Part shown: in pieces, positions 26,850-35,329 of the stretch
How positions within the stretch are numbered: the stretch's first letter is position 1
How the letters are laid out: the number at the start of each line of letters is the position of its first letter
NCBI GenBank assembly: GCA_039725955.1
Contig: CP091035.1
Location: forward strand, 248,001 to 312,000
DNA length: 64,000 nucleotides
Reading direction: 5' to 3'
Source of the DNA: Sinorhizobium sp. B11
GTDB taxonomy: Bacteria; Pseudomonadota; Alphaproteobacteria; Rhizobiales; Rhizobiaceae
Made by a program: the position numbers and the translations under genes
The notes under the pieces: model-generated
What the model saw: only the letters and a program-made list of their open reading frames with translations
Database searches by the model: none
What the model was told of the DNA's origin: nothing

Positions 26850-27236
26850 AGCCGCTGATACCTGATGTCGAAGATGATATTGCAGTAATCATGGTCGTAG
26901 AAGACATCGTGGCGTAAGCAAGCTTCCGCTTTTTTCGCCGTCGTCAACGGTGACGAAGCCATAGTTGCCATGGAGGAGCGCCCCGATCGCTTCGACGCTG
27001 TGGTAACTGACACACGGATGCCGGAAAGGCGGATGGTTGGGATGTTGCTCGGCGAGCCAGAGAGCTGCAGCGGCGCTGCCAATAAGCTACATGACTGGAG
27101 ACAGCGCGGTGCAATGGACGGCTCCACGGCGTGCCCAGAAGGGTTCTGCTTCACAAGCCACTTGTTGCTGCACAGCTCGTCACAGCATTGACTAATCTTC
27201 TTAACGAAGCCGACACGGCTGGCATTGGGAAGTAGG
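26850..27236 (+). pseudogene. decayed response regulator
   Basis: Receiver-domain pieces appear in successive frames: a start like IAVIMVVED, then GDEAIVAMEERPDRFDAVVT, DTRMP, a frame change, ISYMTGDSAVQWTAP, another change, and KPLVAAQLVTALTNLLNEAD to a stop near 27236. Every piece has its counterpart in the intact regulator at 27956-28396. It is a tandem copy ruined by several indels and a stop. Confidence 0.7.
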
Positions 27237-27364
27237 CCGCTGAAATTACATACAAAGATCAGCCTCAGACGCCCTACGACATATGATGAGCGTGATGGGG
27301 TGCCCGCAAGGCTGGGCAAGCTTCGACGAATCTATTTGCTATCGTCCGCTATCGAGCGCAGGTT

Positions 27365-27440
27365 GAAATCCTCGGCAGCCATAGAACGGGCGCTGCCGAT
27401 TGAGGCCCTTAAGCTTCGCCCCAACCGGAAGGAGGACAAC
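27365..27440 (+). promoter_or_regulatory. leader shared with the gene at 52443
   Basis: The 75 bases before the ATG resemble the leader at 52384-52442: both have CGGGCGCTGC, a following TCGAGG/TTGAGG, CCCCAAC and AAGGAGGAC just before ATGTCTTCCGA. The two genes differ after the first few codons. The shared stretch may carry a promoter or post-transcriptional signal. Confidence 0.45.
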
Positions 27441-27740
27441 ATGTCTTCCGAAATCAACACCGCCAATCTGAAAAGCAAAGACCTGAAGATGCTTCAGGAA
27501 GTTCTCGTCAGTTGCGGCTATAAGGGCAAAATATCGGCGAACGCGGGGCGAGAGTTCATCGTTGCAGCCACGCTGATAATTAGGCTTTTCCACCAGGGTC
27601 TGAGAGAGCCGGTCCAACTTGCTAACGCTCTGCGCAGAAACTTCCGTAGCTCGCAGAAGGGGGCGGAGGTCATAAACTTTTCGGGTCCACATCGAGTCGT
27701 CTTCCCGGAGAGGACGCCGCCGGGGCGTCGCGTTCACTGA
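27441..27740 (+). CDS. small helical protein, unknown function
   Basis: 99 residues from ATG 27441, after an excellent GGAAGGAGG. The core EFIVAATLIIRLFHQGLREP resembles EFEIAAAAIMTLFRQGHRTL of the protein at 1386-1691, so the two may form a family. The N-terminus begins MSSEIN, like MSSEIK at 52443. It lies between a decayed and an intact response regulator. Function unknown. Confidence 0.65.
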   Translation: MSSEINTANLKSKDLKMLQEVLVSCGYKGKISANAGREFIVAATLIIRLFHQGLREPVQLANALRRNFRSSQKGAEVINFSGPHRVVFPERTPPGRRVH

Positions 27741-27955
27741 CAAAACGCCTCAATTCAATGCGACAGGCAGCTCTGAGCGCTGAACCGACCAACCTTCCAC
27801 ATACGCTTGGCTGCCATCCCCTCACAATCTGCGAGGGAGTTGGGGATAGACAGATCAAAACGAGGCGCTATGTTCTTTTCATCGCTAGCAAACGAGCTCG
27901 TAGGCGCTGGCGGCTGAGGGCTAAGAGCTCCCGCCTGCCAATGCAGGGGGGCCTC

Positions 27956-28396
27956 ATGGCCAAAGACCCGACTGCCCCATCTCAGAAGATCATCGGCGCA
28001 GGCCGCGATAGCCTGCTCGTGCTTATCGCTGAAGACGAGGCCCTCATAAAAATCAATCTCGAAGAGGTCGTGACGGAAGCCGGCTTTGAAAACCTCGCAA
28101 TCTCGAATGCCGATGAAGCTATACGTGCTTTGGAGAAAGACTCGGCGCGCTTTTGCGCGGTGATAACCGACATAAGGATGCCAGGAAAAACGGATGGTTG
28201 GGATTTGGCTCGGCGCGCTCGGGAATTGCAGCCGCACATGCCAGTGATTTATATCACTGGGGACAGCGCTAAGGACTGGTCAGCTCAAGGCGTTCCTAAC
28301 AGCGTGTTGCTTCAGAAGCCTTTTGTTCACGCGCAGCTCATTACAGCGCTGACAACGCTTCTTAACGAGGCGGGCACGACCGGGATTGACCCGTAG
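27956..28396 (+). CDS. single-domain response regulator
   Basis: 146 residues from ATG 27956. A receiver domain with acidic pocket LIAEDEALIKI, phosphorylation site VITDIRMPGKTDG, the conserved Thr in VIYITGD and Lys in LLQKPF. There is no output domain, so it acts as a stand-alone receiver (CheY/DivK/FixJ-like partner). No kinase gene is beside it. A decayed copy precedes it. Confidence 0.88.
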   Translation: MAKDPTAPSQKIIGAGRDSLLVLIAEDEALIKINLEEVVTEAGFENLAISNADEAIRALEKDSARFCAVITDIRMPGKTDGWDLARRARELQPHMPVIYITGDSAKDWSAQGVPNSVLLQKPFVHAQLITALTTLLNEAGTTGIDP

Positions 28397-28523
28397 TTGG
28401 CTCGCACCAGTGATTTTGATCAACTCACGCCATCTCGACATTTCCTGTGAGAGCGGCAGGGTCCCGGCGTACGTTCCGTCGACATTATCCGCACCCGCCA
28501 TCGCCGCAATGCAATGACTTTTT

Positions 28524-28784
28524 TTATTTTCCGCCGTGAGTGCGCACGCTAAAATACCAGTCCGCCAGACAGCTGATGGAGGGAACAAATGAGCCAGGAG
28601 AGAGGCGATAGCCGTTACGCTGAGCAAGTCGAAAATCGTTCTTTTCGCCGTAGGCCGCACCCGTCTTCGCGCCGACCTCCAGCTCCATCAGCTTCTCGGC
28701 CGCAAAGCCAATCATCTCGCGCAGCAAATCCGCATCAGCGCTCTTCTCAACAAGCGAGCGGAGGTCCATCATGTCATTGGTCAT
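28524..28784 (-). pseudogene. IS256-family transposase N-terminal fragment
   Basis: From ATG 28784 the frame gives MMDLRSLVEKSADADLLREM, then KLMELEVGAKTGAAYGEKN and LAQRNGYR, the typical start of IS256-group transposases. After RNGYR the sequence leaves the family, and the DDE catalytic part is absent. Only the first 65 or so residues of about 400 remain. Confidence 0.7.
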
Positions 28785-28858
28785 CGGTGGTCTTTCCAAA
28801 AGGTTGTGCTTGAACAACCCAACCCTACCGGAAAAAGCCGATGACCACCGCTATCGAC

Positions 28859-29224
28859 CTACACCACCTCTCGGGACATCATCCTGGACCCCTGAAAAAT
28901 GCGCCGATCATGACGCGAGTTACTGGAAGCCGCCATGAAGTCGTTCGTCGCGGGATGCCGAGCTGATTGCTGTCCATTGCCGCTGCCCTCTATTGCGATG
29001 GTAAGGGTTGCTTCAGGGTATATTTGAACCGGGCCTGGTTCTCGCTCACTTTCGATTGCATAGCCGATCGGCGTCAGCTCGGTGCTGTAGAAGCCGACGA
29101 CGCGACCCTGCCAGGAGGATCCCTTCGCTTTCTGGACGCAGTCACCCAACGAAAACTTGCCTCTCACCACATGATGAACCGCGGGAACATTCGGGCCGCG
29201 AGATTGTTGTATACTGGGGTTCAC
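28859..29224 (-). CDS. DfrB-like (R67-type) dihydrofolate reductase homologue
   Basis: 121 residues from a GTG start. Residues 22-81 read like type B dihydrofolate reductase: FSLGDCVQKAKGSSWQGRVV, then FYSTELTPIGYAIESE and the active-site VQIYP. Known DfrB enzymes are small SH3-like tetramers that resist trimethoprim; the active-site Q-I-Y triad and the Lys before SSWQG are kept. A C-terminal extension of about 35 residues is unusual. The gene lies in phage-derived DNA and overlaps the preceding small gene. Whether it has reductase activity is unknown. Confidence 0.65.
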   Translation of the reverse strand: MNPSIQQSRGPNVPAVHHVVRGKFSLGDCVQKAKGSSWQGRVVGFYSTELTPIGYAIESEREPGPVQIYPEATLTIAIEGSGNGQQSARHPATNDFMAASSNSRHDRRIFQGSRMMSREVV

Positions 29225-29384
29225 TATTCCTGTGTGGGCCTAGCCAGACGATTTCCTCGTCGTTTTCGAACGGCACATGGGTTCGGCAGAGGTGGCCATC
29301 GGCGTCTCGGCATTCCGCCTGCCAGCCGGCCTCACGGATATCGGCGCTCGTTTGTAGATTGACCGAGTTAGAGTTTTTCATCAC
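29142..29384 (-). CDS. phage-type small protein
   Basis: 80 residues from ATG 29384 with GGAGG ten bases upstream. The sequence (AGWQAECRDADGHLCRTHVP, then EEIVWLGPH) has no motif I know. It overlaps the start of the DfrB-like gene by 83 bases in another frame, so one of the two starts may be later. Small genes in this style are common in the early regions of rhizobial prophages. Confidence 0.45.
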   Translation of the reverse strand: MMKNSNSVNLQTSADIREAGWQAECRDADGHLCRTHVPFENDEEIVWLGPHRNSEPQYTTISRPECSRGSSCGERQVFVG

Positions 29385-29652
29385 CGCTTAGCCTCCACAA
29401 TGATCTTAATTGCGGCTGCCGTGTCGCCGGACAAGCGCCAGAGCCGATCGGCAAGGGTGACCTCCCGAGATGATCGCCTGGCTCGACCGCCGCCTCCGCC
29501 ATGACCTGCCAAGACGACATGGCAAGGGCTCAAACAAGCCCCCAGACCACGAGATCGAAACCAGGGAATACGACATCGCCCGTTTTTTAGGAGATCAAGG
29601 CGACGTATGTGAAGGCATTGGCGAAGAGGAAGCAGGCGGCATGACCGGCTCT

Positions 29653-29874
29653 TTATCCGCGAGCAGCGGCCAACTCGACTGCCTTCCTTGCGTCTTCAGA
29701 CCTGATTCGACCCTCAATGACGTCTCGGCAGGCATTCCATGCGCGCTTCCATTTCGGAGTGTCTTGGTTGGGCTCGTGAATGAGCCAGTTGATTGCCTCC
29801 TCAGGAGAGCCGACTACAATGCGCATGCGGCTGTCTCCCAGGACCAGGGGAATGTTCCAGCGGTGTACCATCAT
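29653..29874 (-). CDS. DUF982 protein
   Basis: 73 residues with the DUF982 outline: WNIPLVLGDSRMRIVVGSPE, then EAINWL, a Trp-rich middle and a helical end DARKAVELAAARG. DUF982 proteins are short, of unknown function, and abundant on rhizobial plasmids and prophages. Two more copies lie at 29998 and 37225. Confidence 0.65.
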   Translation of the reverse strand: MMVHRWNIPLVLGDSRMRIVVGSPEEAINWLIHEPNQDTPKWKRAWNACRDVIEGRIRSEDARKAVELAAARG

Positions 29875-29997
29875 GGCTGCTCTCCAACTGTTTGGGCCTC
29901 AAAGAACGTTAATTCCCCGCTGCCTCGCATCGTTCCAGATCAAGTGAGTAATAATCATTTTGCTGGGAGCGCGGCATCAATCGACGCTCAAGCTCGA

Positions 29998-30243
29998 TCA
30001 ACGTCTGAGAATGCCGGCTTCTTCAGCCGCGCGGATGAAGGCGAGCTGTGCTTTTTCTCTGGCGACCTTCCCGTCCATAGAGGCGAGACAGGCTCGCCGA
30101 GCAGCGGAAAAGGATTTGCCCCCCTTGATTGGCCAAGAGGTCATCAGGCACGCCATTGCATCACGCGTGCTGGTGACGCTCCGGAAATGATCGGAGTTGT
30201 CGATCATCAGTTCGATTGGCTTGTCCCACAGATCGTCGCTCAT
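29998..30243 (-). CDS. DUF982 protein
   Basis: 81 residues: LWDKPIELMIDNSDHFRSVT, then CLMTSWPIKGGKSFSAARRA and AFIRAAEEAGIL. All DUF982 features are present, including the WPxxxGxxxxxA core. Same strand as the copy at 29653. Confidence 0.75.
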   Translation of the reverse strand: MSDDLWDKPIELMIDNSDHFRSVTSTRDAMACLMTSWPIKGGKSFSAARRACLASMDGKVAREKAQLAFIRAAEEAGILRR

Positions 30244-30275
30244 GTTGTCACCTCAGGAGGAGGATCCCCCCGGGA

Positions 30276-30497
30276 ATGAAATACGCAGCCTGCCCAGTCG
30301 TTCCGGCTATCGGACCAAGGTCCCTGGTGCGTATGCGACTAAAGGCCGGATGTGCGGCGATGACCTTCCTCGAAGCCTTCACCAAGTACGGGCCTGACGT
30401 CGAGCGTATCGGCGAAGCCCTCGGCATCACCCCACAAGAAGCGGACCGCCTCATCAACGATCTCATGGATCGCCGGTACCAGAAGCGCGCAGTATAG
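30276..30497 (+). CDS. phage-type small protein
   Basis: 73 residues from ATG 30276, or 45 from ATG 30360. The end part, MTFLEAFTKYGPDVERIGEA and then LGITPQEADRLINDLMDRR, looks like a short helix-turn-helix. It lies just ahead of the VRR-NUC gene. The start is uncertain. Confidence 0.5.
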   Translation: MKYAACPVVPAIGPRSLVRMRLKAGCAAMTFLEAFTKYGPDVERIGEALGITPQEADRLINDLMDRRYQKRAV

Positions 30498-30509
30498 CCT
30501 GAAGCCGGC

Positions 30510-30828
30510 ATGAAGGAGAGCCAGATCCATAAGGCTGTCGTTGCCAACCGGCGCGCTCTTGCTATGCCTGGAACGTTCATCGGCACGATTCCGGAGATGG
30601 GAGCAATGGGCCAACACGGTCTTACAAAGAGCCTCCCGGACCTGATCATCATCGGCCCGAAGCTCCACGGCTATCTCGAATTGAAAACAGAGACCGGGAA
30701 GCTCAACGGCCCGCAGCGGACTTCAAAGCCCTCTGTGAGGCTCACGGCATTCCGTTCTACGTCACCTATGGCAGGGACCAGCCTATCAGGCTGCTCGAGG
30801 ACCTTGGAATCGTCAGGAGCGCAGCATG
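30510..30828 (+). CDS. VRR-NUC nuclease, phage-type (frameshifted)
   Basis: A small PD-(D/E)XK nuclease of the VRR-NUC family: LTKSLPDLIIIGPKLHGYLE with the LELKTE catalytic strand and KLNGPQ. The frame then breaks near 30721; one more G in CGGAC restores FKALCEAHGIPFYVTYGRDQ to a stop at 30828. The total would be 106 residues, a normal length. Phages use these proteins in replication or recombination. It ends in an ATGA overlap with the next gene. Confidence 0.7.
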
Positions 30829-31200
30829 AGCAACCGCGCCTGGATGCCGCTCCATATCGGCGACTATCTTACAGACACCGGCCATCTCACTGCGACCGAG
30901 CACGGCGCCTATCTGCTGCTGATCATGCACTATTGGCAGAACGGGTGCCTGCCGAAGAACGAGCGCATCATCGCCCGCATTGCCAAGCTTCGCCCGAGCA
31001 GTGGGAGGAGAGCCGCGACATGCTCGCCATGTTGTTCGGCCCAGGCTGGACCCACACGCGCATCGATGCCGAGCTGTCGAAGGCGGACGAGATCACTCGC
31101 CGACTACCTGAAGGACGCTCCGGACGATCTGGCTGTGCATTGGGGCCTCCAGAAGCGAAAAACACCACAGAATTCGCGATCGGTAGTGTTGCCAAGGTAA
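30826..31200 (+). CDS. DUF1376 phage replication-type protein (frameshifted)
   Basis: The N-terminus MSNRAWMPLHIGDYLTDTGH followed by HGAYLLLIMHYWQNGCLP is DUF1376, found at the start of phage replication proteins. The frame breaks near 30990; one more T restores PEQWEESRDMLAMLFGPGWT in another frame, and a further shift follows near 31100. The C-terminal region is lost. It is probably inactive. Confidence 0.65.
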   Translation: MSNRAWMPLHIGDYLTDTGHLTATEHGAYLLLIMHYWQNGCLPKNERIIARIAKLRPSSGRRAATCSPCCSAQAGPTRASMPSCRRRTRSLADYLKDAPDDLAVHWGLQKRKTPQNSRSVVLPR

Positions 31201-31283
31201 ACCTTGCAAGGCTTTTAGTGACTGGTGTGGTGATTTGTGCAGAGCGGTCACCGAATCAGCCGCCTCCGGGCGGCTTTTCAGTT

Positions 31284-31496
31284 TCAGGCGTCGATCTTCG
31301 CGGCGGGCTTCTTCCGCTTCCGTGGTGCTATTGCCTTGATAGCAGTCCTGCTGCTCGCTAACTCAGCATCCCTCGCAAGACGCAACTCGCGAAGGCGAGC
31401 AGTCTTCTCGTCGCGGGCGGCGTTTCGAGCTGAAGTAAGTGCTTGAGATTCCTTGGTGGTGATCTCGGCTTTGTCTTGCAGGGATTTCTGGGTCAT
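31284..31496 (-). CDS. small basic coiled-coil protein
   Basis: 70 residues from ATG 31496 (AAAGGCG just upstream). The middle, DEKTARLRELRLARDAELAS, is a charged helix, and the tail is lysine-rich (RKRKKPAAK). Small proteins of this design occur in rhizobial phages. Function unknown. Confidence 0.5.
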   Translation of the reverse strand: MTQKSLQDKAEITTKESQALTSARNAARDEKTARLRELRLARDAELASSRTAIKAIAPRKRKKPAAKIDA

Positions 31497-31720
31497 CGCC
31501 TTTAAGTAGCGCGCTAACGTCGAAATAGAAGACCGACGCGCGCCTCAATTTCCTAGATCAGTCGGCTCCCCGTTGAAACAATACGGTCTGGCGAAGCACA
31601 TTCTGATGGCCAAACGGATGGCTCGTGACCAGCGATAACCCTGCGGCCCGCCATTCATGTCGGAGTAGAGCAGCCCGGTAGCTCGCTTGGCTCATAACCA
31701 AGAGGCCGCGCGGTCGGGCC

Positions 31721-32143
31721 TTGTCGTTGGGGCCCATCGACAGTTCTGCTAATTTTACGTTACGGCCTTCGGTCGACTTTTGGGAGCAGGTTTTTCTCGG
31801 GCAGGCAGACATCGCGGTTCTCCACGGTCGACGTTCAAGCTCAAAGACCAGAGACACGGCCTGCCAGTTCGTGCGCCTTGTCGACCACATCGGCGTCAGG
31901 ATGCGCGTTCTCTGCATCCGCCGCTTCCAGCACCGCATTCAGGATTCGGTCTATACCGAGCTGAAGTGGGCTATCGCTCACCTCGGACTTGAGGCGGCAT
32001 ACGACGTCCAGAAGACTACGATCATCCACCGGCGGACCGGCGCGGAGTTCATCGTCTACGGCATCGAGCGAAACCTTGGCCGTCCCGCTTACTGCGTTGG
32101 CGACGCCGAAGCGCGGTCGATCCTTCAAAAATACTCGTGTTGA
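31721..32143 (+). pseudogene. phage terminase large subunit, truncated
   Basis: The frame matches the first third of a terminase ATPase: a Walker A-like loop LHGRRSSSKTRDTA, then RVLCIRRFQHRIQDSVYTEL and QKTTIIHRRTGAEFIVYGIE. After RNLGR the similarity ends and the frame stops at 32143. Full-length proteins have 400-500 residues. The fragment marks the packaging module of the prophage. Confidence 0.65.
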
Positions 32144-32171
32144 CCTATCATCTGTCTGACGAGGTGAGTCG

Positions 32172-32684
32172 ATGGGACGTTCAATACATTTGTCCGAAAT
32201 GGCTGAGAGGACCGTCGAGATCCTGCAGGGGCGGACGATCGACCAATGCGGTGCGATTTGCTTCCGGATCAACGATATTGGGGCAGTTGAAGTGCTGCTG
32301 ATCACCAGCCGAGACACCGGCAGGTGGGTAATTCCAAAAGGAAATATCGAAAAGAACGAGCCCTTGTACAAATGCGCTCGACGCGAGGCATTGGAGGAAG
32401 CCGGCGTCATTGGATGCGTAGGGAAGAAATCCATCGGTTATTTTTCCTACCTGAAGGACTCGTCTAAGCCTCCTTTTTTCGTCAGCGTTTTCGCACTCCA
32501 GGTCGAAAATGCGGCCGACGAATTCAAAGAAGCGGGTATCCGAAAACTCGTCTGGGTTTCGCCCTCAGAAGCGGCGGCTTTGGTCGACGAGCCAGAACTA
32601 AAGGGAATCTTCAGATTGATCTCTAGTGAGTTCGCACCAAAGGCTTTTCGAAAGGCGATTGGGAGGCGTTTCCTCTCGAAATAG
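32172..32684 (+). CDS. Nudix hydrolase
   Basis: 170 residues, intact. The Nudix box reads GNIEKNEPLYKCARREALEE and AGVI, with all catalytic Glu residues. The VIPKGN lead and size resemble the rhizobial Nudix proteins of the diphosphoinositol/diadenosine polyphosphate hydrolase type. It starts with GAGGTGA six bases before ATG. It lies between the broken terminase and the IS3 element and is probably cargo rather than a phage gene. Confidence 0.88.
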   Translation: MGRSIHLSEMAERTVEILQGRTIDQCGAICFRINDIGAVEVLLITSRDTGRWVIPKGNIEKNEPLYKCARREALEEAGVIGCVGKKSIGYFSYLKDSSKPPFFVSVFALQVENAADEFKEAGIRKLVWVSPSEAAALVDEPELKGIFRLISSEFAPKAFRKAIGRRFLSK

Positions 32685-32775
32685 GGCTGATTATAACCGT
32701 CCTATCATCGGTGACCTTGCCCCGTTGAAATAATCCATTTTGAAGTAAGCTCTGGCCCATTGAGAGGACCAGGGA

Positions 32776-33042
32776 ATGAAGCGCAAGCGTTTTACAGACG
32801 AACAGATCATCGGCATTCTGAAGGAGCACGAGGCGGGCACGCCAGTCGCGGAGCTTTGCCGCAAGCACGGCGTCAGCGATGCCAGTATTTATAAGTGGAA
32901 AGCCAAGTTCGGCGGCATGGACGTGTCCGAGGCCAAGCGGTTGAAGACCCTGGAGGACGAGAACACGAAGCTGAAGCGGCTCCTGGCGGATGCCATGCTC
33001 GACAATGCTGCTTTGAAAGACCTTTTGGGAAAGAAGTGGTGA
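32776..33042 (+). CDS. IS3-family transposase OrfA
   Basis: 88 residues: HTH (FTDEQIIGILKEHEAGTPVA then KHGVSDASIYKWKAKFGG) and leucine zipper (LEDENTKLKRLLADAMLDNA). It binds the IS ends. Its end overlaps the start of orfB in the -1 frame, where ribosomal frameshifting makes OrfAB in this family. Confidence 0.93.
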   Translation: MKRKRFTDEQIIGILKEHEAGTPVAELCRKHGVSDASIYKWKAKFGGMDVSEAKRLKTLEDENTKLKRLLADAMLDNAALKDLLGKKW

Positions 33043-33965
33043 CGCCCGCAGCAAAGCGGAACGCTGTCAAGCATCTGATGAGCCACCATCAGATGAGTGA
33101 ACGGCGGGCGTGTAAAGCCATCGGCGTTTGCCGGATGACGATCCGTTATGAAACGAGCCGCAGCGACGATCATGACCTTCGCGAGCGAATGAAGGCGTTG
33201 GCGCATGGACGTCGCCGCTTCGGATATCGACGCATTCACGTGCTGCTCAGGCGCGAGGGCCACATTGTGAACCACAAGAGGCTCTTCCGGCTCTATCGGG
33301 AAGAGAAGCTGACGGTGCGCAAGCGCGGCGGTCGCAAGCGAGCGATTGGCACGCGAGCACCGATGCTTGTCCCGATGGCAGCCAATGATCGTTGGTCGCT
33401 GGACTTCGTATCGGATCAACTCACCGACGGTCGCAGGTTCCGGGTGCTGACGGTCGTCGACGATTGCACCAGGGAATGCCTGGCACTCGTCGCCGATACA
33501 TCACTTTCCGGTCTGCGGGTTGCACGCGAGCTTGACCGGATCATCGAGGGGCGTGGCAAGCCAAAGATGATCGTCAGCGACAATGGCAGCGAGTTCACCA
33601 GCAATGCGATCCTGAATTGGACGGATCGGACCAAGGTGGAATGGCACTACATCGCGCCGGGCAAGCCGATCCAGAACGCCTTCATCGAAAGCTTCAATGG
33701 GCGGCTGCGAGACGAGTTCTTGAATGAAACTCTCTTCTCGTCACTGACCCAAGCTCGATCAGCGCTTTCAAACTGGCGCAGCGATTACAACGATCACCGA
33801 CCGCATTCCGGCCTCGGCTGGATGACACCTGCCGAGTTCGCTCAGACAATCAACCCGCGACGTGATGCGGTGCTGCGCAGCCGAAATGGCTCCGCACCGC
33901 AACCCGCCGCTACCGCCCCGAATACAGCAACCCAAAACCGTTGGAGCGAACTCAAAACTGGATAA
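33039..33965 (+). CDS. IS3-family transposase OrfB
   Basis: 308 residues from GTG 33039, overlapping the orfA stop. The DDE catalytic residues are seen in WSLDFVSDQLTDGRRF, VSDNGSEFTSNAI and NAFIESFNGRLRDEF. The HTH_21 region (RRRFGYRRIHVLL) is intact. No frameshift or stop interrupts it, so the element may still be active. Confidence 0.93.
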   Translation: MTPAAKRNAVKHLMSHHQMSERRACKAIGVCRMTIRYETSRSDDHDLRERMKALAHGRRRFGYRRIHVLLRREGHIVNHKRLFRLYREEKLTVRKRGGRKRAIGTRAPMLVPMAANDRWSLDFVSDQLTDGRRFRVLTVVDDCTRECLALVADTSLSGLRVARELDRIIEGRGKPKMIVSDNGSEFTSNAILNWTDRTKVEWHYIAPGKPIQNAFIESFNGRLRDEFLNETLFSSLTQARSALSNWRSDYNDHRPHSGLGWMTPAEFAQTINPRRDAVLRSRNGSAPQPAATAPNTATQNRWSELKTG

Positions 33966-33995
33966 AACTTGGGGGCAAGGTCAATGAGACCGTCG

Positions 33996-34136
33996 CTATC
34001 GAACAAAAGCCGAGATCCATTTCAGCCGGTCCATAGCGTAGCATTTTCTCTGATAGCGTCGGCTCAAGAGCGCGTTGTTATCTTCACTGATATATCCGGC
34101 GTTCCATGCCTTCTCATCAATCGCCATCTGGATCAC
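33996..34136 (-). pseudogene. small gene fragment, unknown
   Basis: A minus-strand frame open from about 34254 to TAG at 33996 with no ATG until 34127. It codes FARRTAEEADSKLVIQMAID, then YISEDNNALLSRRYQRKCYA and WISAFVR. The composition looks protein-like. It may have lost its 5' end; a GTG at 34136 gives 46 residues. Confidence 0.35.
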
Positions 34137-34277
34137 TAACTTACTGTCGGCTTCTTCGGCAGTTCGTCTGGCAAACTTCAGATCTTTTTTATTGTAACAA
34201 ATTGTCGATAGTTGGCAGATGCCTTCAGTCTTCCATTGTGGTATTCTTTAAGTAGCAGGCGATTGGGGAATGCAATC

Positions 34278-34496
34278 ATGACTTGGCAAGCCGATGTCAG
34301 GATGCTCGATTTTCGGATCAAGGAACATTCGAATTGCCTAAAAGAGCTGCGTGTAAAGCGGGCAATGATGGCTAGATTGGGAACTTGGGCACTCGATCAA
34401 GAGATTGATCGGCACGAGAGATGGCGTTCAATCCAGGAACGGCTGCGGAATATGTTGGTCAAGGAGCACGCAAGTGAAAAGGGTGCCTCCCGATAA
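34278..34496 (+). CDS. small hypothetical protein
   Basis: 72 residues from ATG 34278. Mostly charged helix (DVRMLDFRIKEHSNCLKELR, then LDQEIDRHERWRSIQERLRN). No known motif. The ribosome site (GGGGAA) is moderate. It lies between the IS element and the phage structural genes. Confidence 0.5.
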   Translation: MTWQADVRMLDFRIKEHSNCLKELRVKRAMMARLGTWALDQEIDRHERWRSIQERLRNMLVKEHASEKGASR

Positions 34497-34633
34497 ACGA
34501 AAGAGACCCTTTTCGTGCTGAGTTCGCGTCATCAGCGGGGCAGAAATTAGCGGACACACGACGGTGAGCAATCGGACCAAAGTCTGACGCGAGCTTTTGA
34601 CATTAAACATTTTGGGACGCCTAGCAGCTGGCG

Positions 34634-34660
34634 AAAAAAAGCCCCGCTTAGGGCGGGGCT
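34634..34660 (-). terminator. Rho-independent terminator, minus strand
   Basis: Read on the minus strand, AGCCCCGC, a five-base loop, GCGGGGCT and then seven T. The stem is perfect. The gene it would have ended is not recognisable on this strand. Confidence 0.75.
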
Positions 34661-34838
34661 AGAAGTGCGGACTGGAAAAAGTGAGGAGCGCATCCCCACG
34701 GCCTCATGAACGCAAAGTTCAAGGAAAAGTTCCCCGGCTTTGTTGGCAGACATGCAATGGCACTGACCGCGGCGCAGGTGGCGGCCCTCGTAGCTAATGG
34801 CGTTGCCTCCTGTCCACAACCGAACGGATAATACAATA

Positions 34839-35329
34839 TGGCTGGATACGGCGACAGCGGCTTCACCGCCTGGTTGCAGACAACGGTTACACGCTGCCGA
34901 GCGGCGCTCCGGCTGTTGCTGTGACCGTGGCAGCAACTATATCGATGCGGTCTATGGCGCTCGCTTCCTTGGCTCGGTCGTTGGCGCCGCACAGGAGCGC
35001 CAGTGGCCGCGCGAAAGTGAGATCGTCAACGGCAAGGTTCTGCAGTCGAATGCCGTTCCAGGTGCGGTCGTGAACGCTTCGTATGAGGCGGCACATCAGA
35101 AGGCGGTTGCAGCGGGTTCGCTGTCTGTCGTTGGCTCTGCCTCCTCGGCAGTCAAGCGGGAGAAGGTCGGTCAGGTCGAGGTAGAATATCAGTCCGTCGA
35201 ATCCGATGTCACCGCCGCCGGCATCACGCCACTGATCTCGATCGTCGACGGCATGGTCGCACCTTACCTACGCTGCGAGGATCTGGTCTATTCCGGCATC
35301 ATGTCGACCGGCGGTTCTCGCTGTGGCTG
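34839..35329 (+). pseudogene. phage DnaT-like/head-tail protein, frameshifted
   Basis: Starting MAGYGDSGFTAWL, the coding frame changes near 34885 (one more G restores ADNGYTLPSGAPAVAV) and again near 34920, then runs clean from GSNYIDAVYGARFLGSVVGA through VEYQSVESDVTAAGITPLIS to a stop at 35329. This is the DnaT-like small structural protein found in many rhizobial prophages between capsid and tail genes. At least two indels separate the parts. Confidence 0.6.

Larger units (their letters stand above)
32712..33983 (+). mobile_element. complete IS3-family insertion sequence
   Basis: 1272 bases. The left end TGACCTTGCCCCGTTGAAAT is matched at the right end by an inverted TGACCTTGCCCCCAAGTTTT; the similarity continues inward to about 33 bases. 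Inside are orfA and orfB in the IS407-like layout. The four bases flanking left (TCGG) and right (ATGA) differ, so no target duplication is visible. Confidence 0.9.

Noticed and set aside
29184..29208. A GGAAC-N16-TGTT match on the plus strand
   Set aside because: It lies within the DfrB-like coding region and no gene follows on that strand.
29470..30279. A 269-codon plus-strand frame
   Set aside because: Two DUF982 genes on the minus strand account for the region; the plus frame lacks protein-like motifs.
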